Below, piece after piece: positions 1-9,630 of a stretch of DNA of 64,000 nucleotides; within the stretch, counting starts at the first letter, position 1; each line of letters opens with the position of its first letter. The translations under genes were made by a program, and so were the position numbers. The notes under the pieces were generated by a model. It was not told the origin of the DNA and searched no databases. It saw only the letters and a program-made list of their open reading frames with translations. Origin of the DNA: Scortum barcoo (Eukaryota; Chordata; Actinopteri; Centrarchiformes; Terapontidae); contig CM041546.1 in NCBI GenBank assembly GCA_023238725.1, positions 11,778,028 to 11,842,027 on the forward strand. The letters run 5' to 3'.

Positions 1-197
1 TGCAGATTGTGAATTGTAAAACTGAGTTTGTATGAATACGGTTAAAGAAAAGAAGTATTATTTGGCTAAAGAAAATGTTAATAAATATTCTGCGATGAGG
101 AACCAATGCAGCAACAGCCTAATGCCGTCCTGTGTGCTCATTTAACCTTTTTACCAGAATAACTGTTTGCACGGTCGCATGCCTGGGACCTGCAACA
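1..197 (+). repeat. 5' LTR, 3' portion only
   Basis: Bases 1-197 match 7378-7574 exactly and end in CAACA, the expected LTR 3' end. By comparison with the 906-bp 3' LTR about 709 bp are missing to the left. It contains AATAAA at 80-85, the likely polyadenylation signal of the LTR transcript. The 71-bp block from 87 to 157 is the copy that is duplicated inside the full LTR. Confidence 0.95.
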
Positions 198-385
198 GAT
201 TTATGGGGGCTCAAATCCGGGATTGACGGCACCAGCACGCCAGGAGCAGTCAATCCAGTGATCATTGGACCTGTGGACCACCAGAGTCACATTGCCAGAG
301 CTGAGGGGCTACGCAAGTCCAGGACGTCTGTGTTCAGCCAGAGTGAGGGGCTCAGCGTTTCCAGAGTGTCCGGCAAGTGTGAGTT
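198..385 (+). other. Retrotransposon leader with primer binding site
   Basis: Untranslated leader between the LTR and gag. A primer binding site candidate begins at 204 (TGGGGGCTC), six bases after the LTR. Its first nine bases equal the start of a tRNA-Pro type PBS, followed after a short insertion by TCCGGGATT, which also belongs to the tRNA-Pro complement. The primer is therefore probably tRNA-Pro or a close variant. The small ORFs crossing the leader look like chance. Confidence 0.7.
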
Positions 386-1966
386 ATGGCAACCAACGCG
401 AGAAAAGAACTGGTTTGGTCAATAAGGAAACAACTACTGCGCCTGCCTGCTGATCACATCTTCCAAGTGGCAACAAACATCCCACCATCAGCTCACCAGG
501 ATCCAGCTAAGTTGGACAGGCAGGATGAGGCAGAGTGTTTTGACTATATTTGCTCATATATGTCTTCTCCAGCATTACTTGAGTCAGAGGATGAGGGGTT
601 TTCTCAATTACTGTGTTTACAAGATGTAATTGATGAGATGATTACAAGTCCTATTCACTGTGTGGATGCTGTAGAGGAAGAAGCAGAGGTTATGGTTACA
701 CATACACAGTCAAACACAACTGCTAAAACCACAGTTAATGCTGATACACAAGCTGCTGATAAAGACACCAGCATTCGGCCCACCGGCGCCACTTTTAAAG
801 TTAACTCTGAGCTAAATCCCAGTAGTAAGCGTGGCGCCCCACTTACCTCACACACTAGTGAACAACAGATAATTTCGGATGACACCATTCAGTCCAGCAG
901 CACATATGTCCCCCAGCAAGCTCAACCAATCTTTGAACAGCAGTCTTCTCATAGGAGTGAGGGTCTAGCAGCTCTGAGGGATTTGGCCCTGTTCCACCGA
1001 AAAGAGTTCAAAATACATGGTGGTCAGATTGGTGATAGCACAGCAGACATTAGCTACAATAATATCTGCAAACAGATAGATGAGGGTCTAAAAGAACAGC
1101 ATACAGAGGGTGAGGTCATCCGGGCAGTCCTGCGTATTACTAAACCAGGCCACTTTAAAGACATGTTGATCAGCAGAGATGAGATGACAGTGGCTGAGCT
1201 GAAGAGTTTCTTACGGTCTCACTTGGGGGAGAAAAGCACAACAGAACTCTTTCAAGAACTGATTACAGCCAAACAACATGAACACGAAACACCACAACAG
1301 TTCCTGTATAGGATGGTGGGACTTAAACAAAAGGTTATTCTCACATCAAGACAGGCTGACACTGAAATCAAATATGAGACACAGACTGTGCAGAATGTTT
1401 TCATGCACACAATCTACCAGGGACTAAGCGACAAGCATGATGACATTAGGAGAGAGCTAAAGCCACTGCTCTCTGATTCAGCTGTCACTGATGAATCCCT
1501 ACTGAGACAAGTCATCAAGACGACCACTGAGGAGTGCGAGCGGAGACGTCGCCTGGGTCGTAGCACACGCGCCAAGATCATCCATGCCCAGAGTGGTCAA
1601 CTAATCTCAGAGCGGTCTGGGGAAAGTAAGGAGGAACCTCACGCCAGAGGTAAAGATGATGAAATACAAAAACTGGGTGCACAAGTACAAGCATTAACAC
1701 AAATGGTGGAGTCATTAAAAAATTTAAAGATACAGTCAGATGCACAATCTCTCCATCCCTCTCAAAAGTCGTGCCACTGTGCCAGCTATCAGCAGCCACA
1801 GAAGAAGGGGAGGCGAAATGGTTGTCCTTCCTGCACTGAACAAAATCTGCCAAACTGTCATCACTGTTTTGCATGTGGGGAAGAGGGACATCGTGCAGTG
1901 GGGTGTCTAAAAAGACGCAAGCCGCCGGGAAACCAGCAGTGGTCACAGCCGAGGGACGACCTGTGA
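386..1966 (+). CDS. gag: Gag polyprotein of the Gypsy element
   Basis: An intact 526-codon ORF starting at ATG 386. It would form the virus-like particle that packages element RNA in the cytoplasm. A capsid-like helical region lies around residues 205-350. A basic, charged stretch (about 385-430) precedes a nucleocapsid zinc knuckle of form CX2CX4HX4C (CFACGEEGHRAVGC) at bases 1865-1906, with extra Cys/His pairs just before it. The TGA at 1964-1966 sits inside the 3' arm of a predicted RNA hairpin. Pol overlaps in the -1 frame, so Gag is the normal product and Gag-Pol the frameshift product. The start fits its position after the leader; no upstream in-frame ATG gives a longer credible protein. 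The family of the N-terminal 200 residues is not recognised. Confidence 0.9.
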   Translation: MATNARKELVWSIRKQLLRLPADHIFQVATNIPPSAHQDPAKLDRQDEAECFDYICSYMSSPALLESEDEGFSQLLCLQDVIDEMITSPIHCVDAVEEEAEVMVTHTQSNTTAKTTVNADTQAADKDTSIRPTGATFKVNSELNPSSKRGAPLTSHTSEQQIISDDTIQSSSTYVPQQAQPIFEQQSSHRSEGLAALRDLALFHRKEFKIHGGQIGDSTADISYNNICKQIDEGLKEQHTEGEVIRAVLRITKPGHFKDMLISRDEMTVAELKSFLRSHLGEKSTTELFQELITAKQHEHETPQQFLYRMVGLKQKVILTSRQADTEIKYETQTVQNVFMHTIYQGLSDKHDDIRRELKPLLSDSAVTDESLLRQVIKTTTEECERRRRLGRSTRAKIIHAQSGQLISERSGESKEEPHARGKDDEIQKLGAQVQALTQMVESLKNLKIQSDAQSLHPSQKSCHCASYQQPQKKGRRNGCPSCTEQNLPNCHHCFACGEEGHRAVGCLKRRKPPGNQQWSQPRDDL

Positions 1967-4900
1967 CCAGCGACAGTAAGCAGTCCCAACCAGATCGCAG
2001 CAATATGGAACAATCCCCAAACAGTCACCAGCCTGCAACCCCTCCCAGTCCACCGGTTAATGACAAGCCCACATCTGAGAGAGTTGCACAGTTAATAGGA
2101 AGAAGGTGCCTATTAAAATGTAATATGAATGGCTATGCAGTGACTGCTCTGTTTGATACAGGTGCCCAGGTCAGCCTCATAGACCGAACCTGGAGACAAA
2201 AGTACTTACCTCATCAAGAGATCCATCCTTTGAGTGAACTGATGGGAGAATATGATCTCAATGTCCTTGCTGCCAATGGGGAAACAATTCCTTATGATGG
2301 GTGGGTGGAAATAATTGTCAACTTACCGGGAAATGATGACCCAAATTATTCTATTAAAGTGCCCTTCCTTGTTAGTCAAGTTGACCTCTTGAGACCATTG
2401 CTGGGTTTTAATGTCATTCAGGAAATAATCCTAGGGCAGGGAGATGGAATGGAGGCCTTACCTGCCATATGTAGTCTCCTTAAAGGGGCCATGCAGATTG
2501 AAACTGAGAAAGCTGAGGCAGTGATAAACTTCATCCAGGCAGAGAGAAAAACTAACAGCAGTGAGCAAACATCAGTGAAAGTAGGTCATCGGGATATTGT
2601 TGTCTGTCCAGGTCAGATTGCCCACCTTAAGTTCCCAGTACCTGTAAGCTTCACCCAGACTGTGGCTCTGTTTGAACTCTGTACTGACGATCCACAACTA
2701 GAAGAGTTAGACATGGGTGATGGTATTGTAGAAGTCCACCACACTGAAAAACCATTCATTGAAATTCCAGTGGGCAACACAACCAATCATGATGTGGTTA
2801 TAACTAGCCGCACAGTGCTAGGCAGTATTCAACCAATCAACAAGATAGTTGAGACCGACCAAACAGGTGATGTCCAAGTAAATGAGACTAGCACACATCC
2901 CTCAATGAGTGGTGATAACAAAGTCAATCCAGAAACATTGTGGCATCCACCAGTTGACATCAGTCATCTCAGTGAGGAGGAACAGTCAGTAGTGAAGCAG
3001 ATGCTGTATGAGGAGTCCAATGCCTTTGCTAGTGACAATGATGATATTGGCTGTATTCCAAATCTTCAAATGGTGATCTCCCTGAAGGATGATATCCCTG
3101 TGCAGCGTTCATATGCAGCCATTCCTAAACCACTTTATAAAGAAGTTAAGGAATATATCCAAGACTTGCTGGCTAGGAAGTGGATAGTGAAATCAAAGTC
3201 ACCTTATGCTGCCCCGGTTGTATGTGTTCGTAAAAAGGATGGGACCTTGCGACTCTGCATCGATTACAGGTTACTTAACCGTAAGACTATTCCAGACAGA
3301 CACCCGCTCCCACGTATCCAAGACCTCATCGACACACTTGGGGGGTACCGCTGGTTCTCTATTTTTTTGGATCAAGGGAAAGCGTATCACCAGGGTTACA
3401 TCGCAGAGGGTTCAAGACATCTCACAGCATTCATCACACCCTGGGGCCTTTATGAGTGGGTCCGCATACCTTTTGGCCTCTCAAATGCCCCAGCGGCGTT
3501 TCAGAGATGTATGGAGGAGGTGTTGGACTCCCTGCGGGATGAATGCTGTATCCCTTACCTGGACGATGTACTCTGCTATGCCACATCCTTTGAGAGCCAT
3601 GTGGAGGGATTGAGGCGGGTCCTGAGGGCTCTCCAGCACCACGGCGTCAAACTCCGGCCGGCCAAATGTGAGTTATTTAAGAGTGAGGTGCGCTATGTTG
3701 GGAGGCTTGTCTCAGCCAACGGAGTGCGTGTAGACCCCAGTGACATAGCTGCTGTACAAGCATTGAGAGAAAGAACCCCAAACACGGCTGGAGACGTTCG
3801 CAAGCTGTTGGGCTTTCTAAGTTACTACAGAGCTTATGTGCAGGACTTTGCAAAAGTTGCAAAGCCCTTGTATGACCTCCTGCAAGTGAAAGGGAATCAT
3901 GCAACAGTAGCTCAGCCTAAAACAAACAAGGGGAAGGGAGGCCAGCTGTCATCGAGAGCTCCCATACAGTGGACCCAGCAACATCAAGCAGCCCTTGACA
4001 AGCTGATAAACATCCTGTCCAGCCCACCTGTGTTAGCCTACCCCAACTTCAACCAGCCATTTGTGCTACATACAGATGCATCAGCAAAAGGCCTGGGAGC
4101 TGTGTTGTACCAACGTCAGGAGGGAAAACTCAGGGTTATTGCCTATGGGTCAAGGACACTGTCTGCTGCAGAGAAAAACTATCATATGCACTCAGGGAAG
4201 CTTGAATTCCTGGCGTTAAAGTGGGCTGTGTGCGAGAAATTTCGAGACTATCTCTTCTACGCCCCCCATTTTACAGTTTATACCGACAACAACCCCCTAA
4301 CCTATGTAATGAGTACTGCCAAACTGAATGCTGTAGGCCACAGGTGGGTTGGGGAGCTGGCGGACTTCCATTTTGAGATTAGATATCGGCCTGGTAAAGT
4401 CAACATCGATGCTGACACCCTCTCTAGAATACCACTTGACATCGCTGAGTATGTTGCCGCATGCACTGAAGAACTGTCAAAGGAAACCATTCAGGCAGTG
4501 TGGGAAGGCAGCCAGGCTGCTAAGGAGAAGGATGTGGCCTATGTTGCTGTTCTCAACTTGTCTCGAGGAAGTTCAGAGCCACCTCCACTCACACCATGGC
4601 CAACCATAAATCATGACGAGCTTGAGCAAGCTCAGAGAGAGGACACAGTAATAAGTGAAGTCATAAAACTAAAAGAAACACACACCAATCTTACCAGTCA
4701 CGTCAAGAAAAACGTCAGTGGCCCAACAAAAAGACTCCTACATGAGTGGGGAAGGCTACATCTTGAGAATGGACTGCTGTACAGAAAGACATCGCAGAGA
4801 CGACAGCTGGTCTTACCTGAAAAATACAGATCTATTGCTCTGAAATATCTCCACGACGAGATGGGTCATGTAGGAACAGAGAGGGTCATTAACTTGGCCA

Positions 4901-5154
4901 GAGACCGATTCTATTGGCCATACATGAAGAGAGAAATTGATCTCTATGTGACAAAGAAATGTGCATGTGTCAAACAGAAGAAACCTGCTTCTCAGGTCAG
5001 AGCTCCAATGGGTTCCATTACCACCACAGCACCTCTTGAGCTAGTTTCTATTGACTATATGCACCTAGAGCCAAGTGCTGGAGGGTTTGAATACATATTG
5101 GTGGTGGTGGATCATTTCACTCGGTTCGCCCAAGCTTATCCCACACCGGAATAA
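1873..5154 (+). CDS. pol: Pol: protease, reverse transcriptase, RNase H, integrase N-terminal half
   Basis: The open frame begins within the gag zinc knuckle; the ATG at 1873 is probably not used, and translation most likely enters at 1933 by -1 frameshifting. Protease: DTG at 2155-2163 within LFDTGAQVSLID. Reverse transcriptase: about 3090-3730, with catalytic YLDD at 3556-3567 and GLSNAP upstream. The usual WFS-x-LD motif carries one extra residue from a T-run at 3362-3368. RNase H: TDAS near 4073, YTDNN near 4280, DADTLSR near 4408. Integrase: zinc-binding HX5H-type segment from about 4852, then the first catalytic Asp at 5053-5055. The frame stops at 5152-5154 inside the integrase core while homology continues in the next frame, so this copy lacks an uninterrupted integrase. 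Confidence 0.9.
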   Translation: MWGRGTSCSGVSKKTQAAGKPAVVTAEGRPVTSDSKQSQPDRSNMEQSPNSHQPATPPSPPVNDKPTSERVAQLIGRRCLLKCNMNGYAVTALFDTGAQVSLIDRTWRQKYLPHQEIHPLSELMGEYDLNVLAANGETIPYDGWVEIIVNLPGNDDPNYSIKVPFLVSQVDLLRPLLGFNVIQEIILGQGDGMEALPAICSLLKGAMQIETEKAEAVINFIQAERKTNSSEQTSVKVGHRDIVVCPGQIAHLKFPVPVSFTQTVALFELCTDDPQLEELDMGDGIVEVHHTEKPFIEIPVGNTTNHDVVITSRTVLGSIQPINKIVETDQTGDVQVNETSTHPSMSGDNKVNPETLWHPPVDISHLSEEEQSVVKQMLYEESNAFASDNDDIGCIPNLQMVISLKDDIPVQRSYAAIPKPLYKEVKEYIQDLLARKWIVKSKSPYAAPVVCVRKKDGTLRLCIDYRLLNRKTIPDRHPLPRIQDLIDTLGGYRWFSIFLDQGKAYHQGYIAEGSRHLTAFITPWGLYEWVRIPFGLSNAPAAFQRCMEEVLDSLRDECCIPYLDDVLCYATSFESHVEGLRRVLRALQHHGVKLRPAKCELFKSEVRYVGRLVSANGVRVDPSDIAAVQALRERTPNTAGDVRKLLGFLSYYRAYVQDFAKVAKPLYDLLQVKGNHATVAQPKTNKGKGGQLSSRAPIQWTQQHQAALDKLINILSSPPVLAYPNFNQPFVLHTDASAKGLGAVLYQRQEGKLRVIAYGSRTLSAAEKNYHMHSGKLEFLALKWAVCEKFRDYLFYAPHFTVYTDNNPLTYVMSTAKLNAVGHRWVGELADFHFEIRYRPGKVNIDADTLSRIPLDIAEYVAACTEELSKETIQAVWEGSQAAKEKDVAYVAVLNLSRGSSEPPPLTPWPTINHDELEQAQREDTVISEVIKLKETHTNLTSHVKKNVSGPTKRLLHEWGRLHLENGLLYRKTSQRRQLVLPEKYRSIALKYLHDEMGHVGTERVINLARDRFYWPYMKREIDLYVTKKCACVKQKKPASQVRAPMGSITTTAPLELVSIDYMHLEPSAGGFEYILVVVDHFTRFAQAYPTPE
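1927..1987 (+). promoter_or_regulatory. -1 programmed ribosomal frameshift signal with possible H-type pseudoknot
   Basis: The heptamer GGGAAAC at 1927-1933 sits exactly in Gag phase as G GGA AAC, which fits the X XXY YYZ rule. After a 6-7 nt spacer a perfect stem forms: TGGTCACAG (1940-1948) with CTGTGACCA (1961-1969), 12-nt loop. Loop bases GGGAC (1953-1957) can pair with GTCCC (1983-1987), giving a pseudoknot. A -1 slip moves from the gag frame into the open pol frame at 1933. Position, phase, spacing and structure all agree; function is inferred. Confidence 0.85.
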
Positions 5155-5962
5155 ATCAGGGAAGACAGCTGCAGAAAAGCTGTTCAACGATTTCATCCCC
5201 CGGTTTGGTTATCCGAGGAAGCTCCATCACGACCAGGGCCGTGAGTTTGAAAACAGCCTATTCAAGACCTTACAGCAGCTCTCAGGGATTGGACACTCTA
5301 GGACTACACCTTACCATCCTCAGAGCAATCCAGCAGAAAGGTTCAACAGGACCCTTTTGCAGCTGCTTCGGACCCTGAGAGAGAAAGACAAAAACAGGTG
5401 GAAAGAGCACCTGCCACAAATGGTCCATGCCTACAATTGTACAAGGCATGAAGCCACAGGATACTCACCATTTTACTTACTGTACGGTCGCCATCCCCGT
5501 CTGCCTGTAGACCTCTTATTTGGCCTGTCTGAGGAGGAAGAGGCCATTTCTCCTAGAGGCTATGCAGAGAAGTGGGCAGTAAGGATGAAGGAGGCTTACA
5601 AACTTGCCTCGGCAAACAGCCGTCACTCAAGCGCCAGAGGAAAACAGTATTATGACCGCCATGTGAAAGGAGTGACTCTGCAACCAGGTGACCGTGTACT
5701 AGTCCGTAATTTGGGTGAAAGAGGGGGCCCAGGAAAACTAAGATCCTACTGGGAAGACAATGTGTATCTTGTCAAAGAACAGATGAACAGTTGTCCTGTG
5801 TACAAGGTCTACCCAGAGAGAGGCGACGGTAGGAGCCGCACCCTGCATCGGAACCTGTTACACCTGGTGAACGAATTACCTGTTGACTTACCTCCATCAC
5901 CTGCACCTGTGAAGAAAAGAAACTCACCTGGTACCTTTATCGCCATCACCACTGCGATTTAA
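5143..5962 (+). pseudogene. Integrase catalytic core remainder and C-terminal domain, frame-shifted from pol
   Basis: Homology resumes in frame 2 right where the upstream pol frame stops, which fits a one-base insertion at about 5143-5147 in an ACACCGG context. The second catalytic Asp is at 5231-5233 (HHDQGREF) and the Glu at 5336-5338 (NPAERFNRT); 34 residues separate them, one less than the classical spacing. A GPY/F-like C-terminal segment (about 5680-5870) follows. The frame ends at 5960-5962 while element-like sequence continues in frame 3. An assembly error is a possible alternative to a true mutation. Confidence 0.85.
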
Positions 5963-6649
5963 ACAGAGACAGACAAGAAATGAACGGTTGAACAGTGAAC
6001 ATCAGAAGGAACTTTCTGTAAACAGTGACATGTCAGAATCAGAGGAGGATGATAATCTCAGCTACTGGCTCCAGGTACCTGTAAGGACAGAATCTTTTCA
6101 TGAACCATCCAGATTCAACGAAGAGCCCAATGATGACTCAGCTCACTCCCACCTGAAAGATGACACTCCTTTACATGACATCCAAGACAACAATGCATTT
6201 GGCCCAGAGCGAGCAGAGGGAGGAAAGAAAAATCAGGGGAGTAGAGTCACAAGGACAGCATGTACCTGTATTGCTTCAACTGCCCAACAACCAGCCAGAA
6301 TATATGCCTAGCCCTGTAGCCTCTCAGACAGACAATATTCCGCCAGATCAACAGGCAGCTGATAGTCAGCCAGTCAGTCACAGTTTTGCAACCAGAAAAT
6401 CCACACGTGAGAGAAAGCCTACTCAGATGTTAACATATGAATCTCTAGGTCAAACCCTCCTACCAGCCAAGAGGCACCGTTAATGCTATAGGGGCCCATA
6501 GAGTAACACAGACACCAGTGTGGGAAATGCAGCTGCATCATATCCAGCCACACCACACACCATATCAACCACCTTTCCTAGCTAGCCCATATCAGCTGTT
6601 GCCTTGTGCCTCCTTTATTCCATATATCTTCCCTACACAAGTGTATTAA
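5950..6649 (+). pseudogene. Pol C-terminal tail split over three frames
   Basis: Sequence resembling the acidic and then Pro-rich tail of fish Gypsy Pol is spread over frame 3 (to 6311), frame 1 (to 6483, with RKSTRERKPTQMLTYESLGQ-like text) and frame 2 (6482 to the TAA at 6647-6649). The last segment ends immediately before the polypurine tract, as expected for the true pol terminus. Every change is of the same sign (+1). No catalytic motif lies here, so the tail breaks matter less than the one inside integrase. Confidence 0.65.
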
Positions 6650-6668
6650 AGGGAGGGAATGGAAGACA
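6648..6668 (+). other. Polypurine tract
   Basis: AAAGGGAGGGAATGGAAG directly precedes the 3' LTR start TGTTG at 6669, with a three-base ACA gap. This is the expected plus-strand primer of reverse transcription. Confidence 0.85.
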
Positions 6669-7008
6669 TGTTGTCTCAGTGTCTATAAAAGAAAGTTAAT
6701 TGAGTGTTCATGGGTTAAGAAGTTTAGAAATTCAGTTTGTGTATAATGGCAGGAGCCACTTTCTTTGTGGGGAGTGTGTGACACACGAAAGATGTGGTCA
6801 CATTTTTGGTTATTGTTATACTACTGTAAAGAATGGTAATGTATTTCAGTCACTGCTGATGTTTGTATTTTAAGTTTGAAGGGCTTTTATTCAGTCATTA
6901 TGGACTAATTATAGTGGTGCAATACCCAAAGATGTCAGTAGGTGGCAACAGGACATGTGTAAGCAGCGGTCCGGAACTGTGCTTTGCGCTCTTCTTGGCT
7001 CTCTCGAC

Positions 7009-7079
7009 ATTCTGCGATGAGGAACCAATGCAGCAACAGCCTAATGCCGTCCTGTGTGCTCATTTAACCTTTTTACCAG
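7009..7079 (+). repeat. 71-bp direct repeat inside LTR, copy 1
   Basis: Identical to 7464-7534 over all 71 bases; the copies start 455 bp apart. Sequence on both sides differs, so the boundaries are sharp. Confidence 0.95.
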
Positions 7080-7463
7080 GTTCGTGTTGTATGTAAGCAG
7101 AAAAACACATGAGAATTGTGTGTGGGATATATTTACATGTAATTCACGGGCATAGAAGTGAGTTTGGAGTGGTGTGTAATGTGTTTTGTTTTGTACACGC
7201 CATGACAGTGTGTGTATGTCCGCTCCTTACCTGTTGGGTCAGAAACCCCGGGCTCCAATAGCCATAAATGTACATTTATTTTGTTAGTTACTGTTACTGT
7301 AAATTTAAAGCATATGGATATGGAAAGATGTTTTATAAAGTAACGTTTGTTAATACCTGTTGAGATTTGAAACTGTATGCAGATTGTGAATTGTAAAACT
7401 GAGTTTGTATGAATACGGTTAAAGAAAAGAAGTATTATTTGGCTAAAGAAAATGTTAATAAAT

Positions 7464-7534
7464 ATTCTGCGATGAGGAACCAATGCAGCAACAGCCTAAT
7501 GCCGTCCTGTGTGCTCATTTAACCTTTTTACCAG
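7464..7534 (+). repeat. 71-bp direct repeat inside LTR, copy 2
   Basis: Second exact copy; also present at 87-157 in the 5' LTR. It lies just after the AATAAA at 7457, so it falls in the R/U5 part of the LTR. Confidence 0.95.
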
Positions 7535-7574
7535 AATAACTGTTTGCACGGTCGCATGCCTGGGACCTGCAACA

Positions 7575-9480
7575 AATGCATGCTGCTACACACTTTGTTA
7601 AACCCCTCACCTGGTACGGCCTCCATCTTCCCTCCTTCATTGTCTTCAGTAACCTTCTGTTGTCTCTCTGTACGTTTTCTATCATCTACTAATGCATGCT
7701 CATATACACACCACTGGCACTGAAACACAGGTTCCTACACACCAACCCCCAACACACACTCACACACACACACACACAAACCAGTTATAGGCCTTATGGA
7801 TGCTCTTGTTAACTGCACTAACACATACACACTTGCACCTCCTGTCCTCTAACACTCTGTCTCTCACACACACACACACACACACACACATATAATGCAT
7901 GCTATGGTATTATTATAACTAATGCTAATCTTACAGCATCGCATTATTAGCTGTTAATGTATTCTAGGACACTATTAGCTGCTAACACTAATGCTAGGGC
8001 ACTATTAATGCTCAACGCTAATGCGGTAACAGTGAGAATCCTGAGCCAGCCCGCCCATCCAGGATTATGTGAAGCTTTATAATCCCTTGTTAGCTAGTAG
8101 CGGAGGCATACATCACACCTCCAAGCTAATCTGAGCGCTGTGTGACAGCTACACACCTCGCCTTGTCCTCATCTACTCCCATAATCTACTCCTTTTGGGA
8201 TAGTCTCCATCAGCTACTCTGGTGATGGTCTGTACGCACCACATCCATTGTCAGGACGATCTCTCTTAAGTCCAAAGCGAACCATGCAATAGTATATAGC
8301 AGTTTTCTGCTTGCCCGAGGGGGTCAAAAGCCATTACAAGCACAATATATACTTGATGTTATGTTGTTTAGCAGTCAAAGTTTCTGTAGTGTTTAAAAGC
8401 CTCTGGAAAATGGAAGTTTAGCCTCAGTGGCTGGACAGATATTGCCTCCTTTCACTCTCCACTGTGTTCTCAGTTGTTGTCATTCAAGTCTCCCCCAGTC
8501 TTTTAGAAGTAAAAGCTTGAGTTAAGCTGATATAGACAAGCAAAACAGGGCTTTCAGGCTAAAGGCCGAGTTCAACATAATGCAGGTCAAGGCCATTATT
8601 TCCTATGGAAAGAGTGGTCCTGTTCTCATGAGCAGTTGCACAATCTGTGGCAGCGTGCACTACACTAATTTTCCACCTGGTTTTGCAGCCAAAGTGCAAA
8701 GTTCAAACGTACTTGAGGAAAAAATGCAGTTCCAATGGGAATCTTTTGCAGAAAACAGTCATGGAGAAAAATTAATTTTGTGCATCTCTGAATTCCTGAA
8801 ATTTCACCATTACTGGAGTAAAAAAATCTCAAGCAAACTATCAGAAAAAGATGCCAGATTAGAAAACTAATCCTGTGTTTATTTGCATCCCTGTGGAAAG
8901 TAGTCACTGAACATGAGGCCTTCTTCAGGCTAACGTTACTCTGCACTCCCATACATTCATTTCCCTCCCCACTCAATTAAGTCGTCTATCTATATCATTT
9001 CAGTGATGGCAAAATAATGCAGGATTGTCCAGCTAAAAAGTTTATCCTGATGCAGCAACACAATGTGGCATCATCTGTCAAACATAAGCACAAAGTTATG
9101 GTTGATTACCTTGTAAAGCAAATTTCATTGTGGAAATTCAACTGTTTACCTTCAGTCAGAGAGATGATTGTTGATGTAATACATTTCCAGGGTTGTAAAA
9201 TCCCCTCCCATAGCATTACAAAGTACTGTACAGTGTTTTAGTATCTGATAAGGCTTCAATCTCACAGATCCATTTCTCAAACTGGCCCTCCTGATGGTAT
9301 TTTTCGCACCAGCCCTGCCTGCTTGCTTGGTTGGGTTGTCTGCGTGGAGAAAAATTGTGAGGAAGCTCAACCATATTACATTACATTATTACATAGTTTG
9401 AGAAAAGTTTGCCAGTATCATTTTACCTCTTTCTATCTTCTTGCCTGCGCTGGTGCAGAAGGATATGTTACAGTACAGAG
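7575..9480. other. Intergenic: CA microsatellites and GCTAAT-like degenerate array
   Basis: (CA)n tracts lie at 7751-7780 and 7865-7892. From about 7915 to 8035 there is a loose array of GCTAAT/TTAGCTG-like words. The remainder to 9480 shows short chance ORFs only; no splice-bounded exon was seen. Confidence 0.6.
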
Positions 9481-9630
9481 CTCCATCCATCCATCCATGT
9501 TCTGTACTCACTCATCTTACTCAGGGTCACGGGGGCTGGATCCTATCCCAGCATGTGTGAAGCAAGAGGCAGGATACACTCTGAACGCATTACCAGTCAA
9601 CTATAGTCTGTTATGTGGAAATACGTCTGG
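9481..9630. repeat. Relic of a dispersed fish repeat
   Basis: A CCATCCATCCATCC stretch is followed by GGGTCACGGGGGCTGGATCC and a tail with GCAAGAGGCAGGATACACTC. This order of words matches a repeat met throughout fish genomes (probably a non-LTR or SINE end). The family name is uncertain. Confidence 0.55.

Larger units (their letters stand above)
1..7574 (+). mobile_element. Ty3/Gypsy LTR retrotransposon, nearly full length, 5' LTR truncated by window edge
   Basis: Order seen: 3' part of the 5' LTR, primer binding site, gag with a CCHC knuckle, pol with protease, reverse transcriptase, RNase H and integrase, polypurine tract, complete 3' LTR. Integrase after RNase H places it in Ty3/Gypsy. 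The LTRs are 197/197 identical where both are visible, which suggests a young insertion, but pol changes frame four times after 5140. The target-site duplication cannot be tested because the left flank lies outside the window; the right flank begins AATGC. Confidence 0.95.
6669..7574 (+). repeat. 3' LTR, complete (906 bp)
   Basis: Begins TGTTG and ends CAACA, a perfect 5-bp terminal inverted repeat. TATAAAA lies at 6684-6690, unusually close to the LTR start. AATAAA at 7457-7462 is the likely polyadenylation signal. The LTR holds two exact copies of a 71-bp block (7009-7079 and 7464-7534). The short ORFs in it have no recognisable content. Confidence 0.93.

Noticed and set aside
132..453. Small frames across the LTR end and leader
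   Set aside because: They cross the LTR border and PBS, and have no homology; the gag start at 386 explains the region.
1873..1875. ATG as the true start of pol
   Set aside because: It lies inside the gag zinc knuckle; the in-phase slippery site at 1927 gives a better route into pol.
1578..2003. 141-codon minus-strand frame
   Set aside because: Antisense to the gag-pol junction, no homology.
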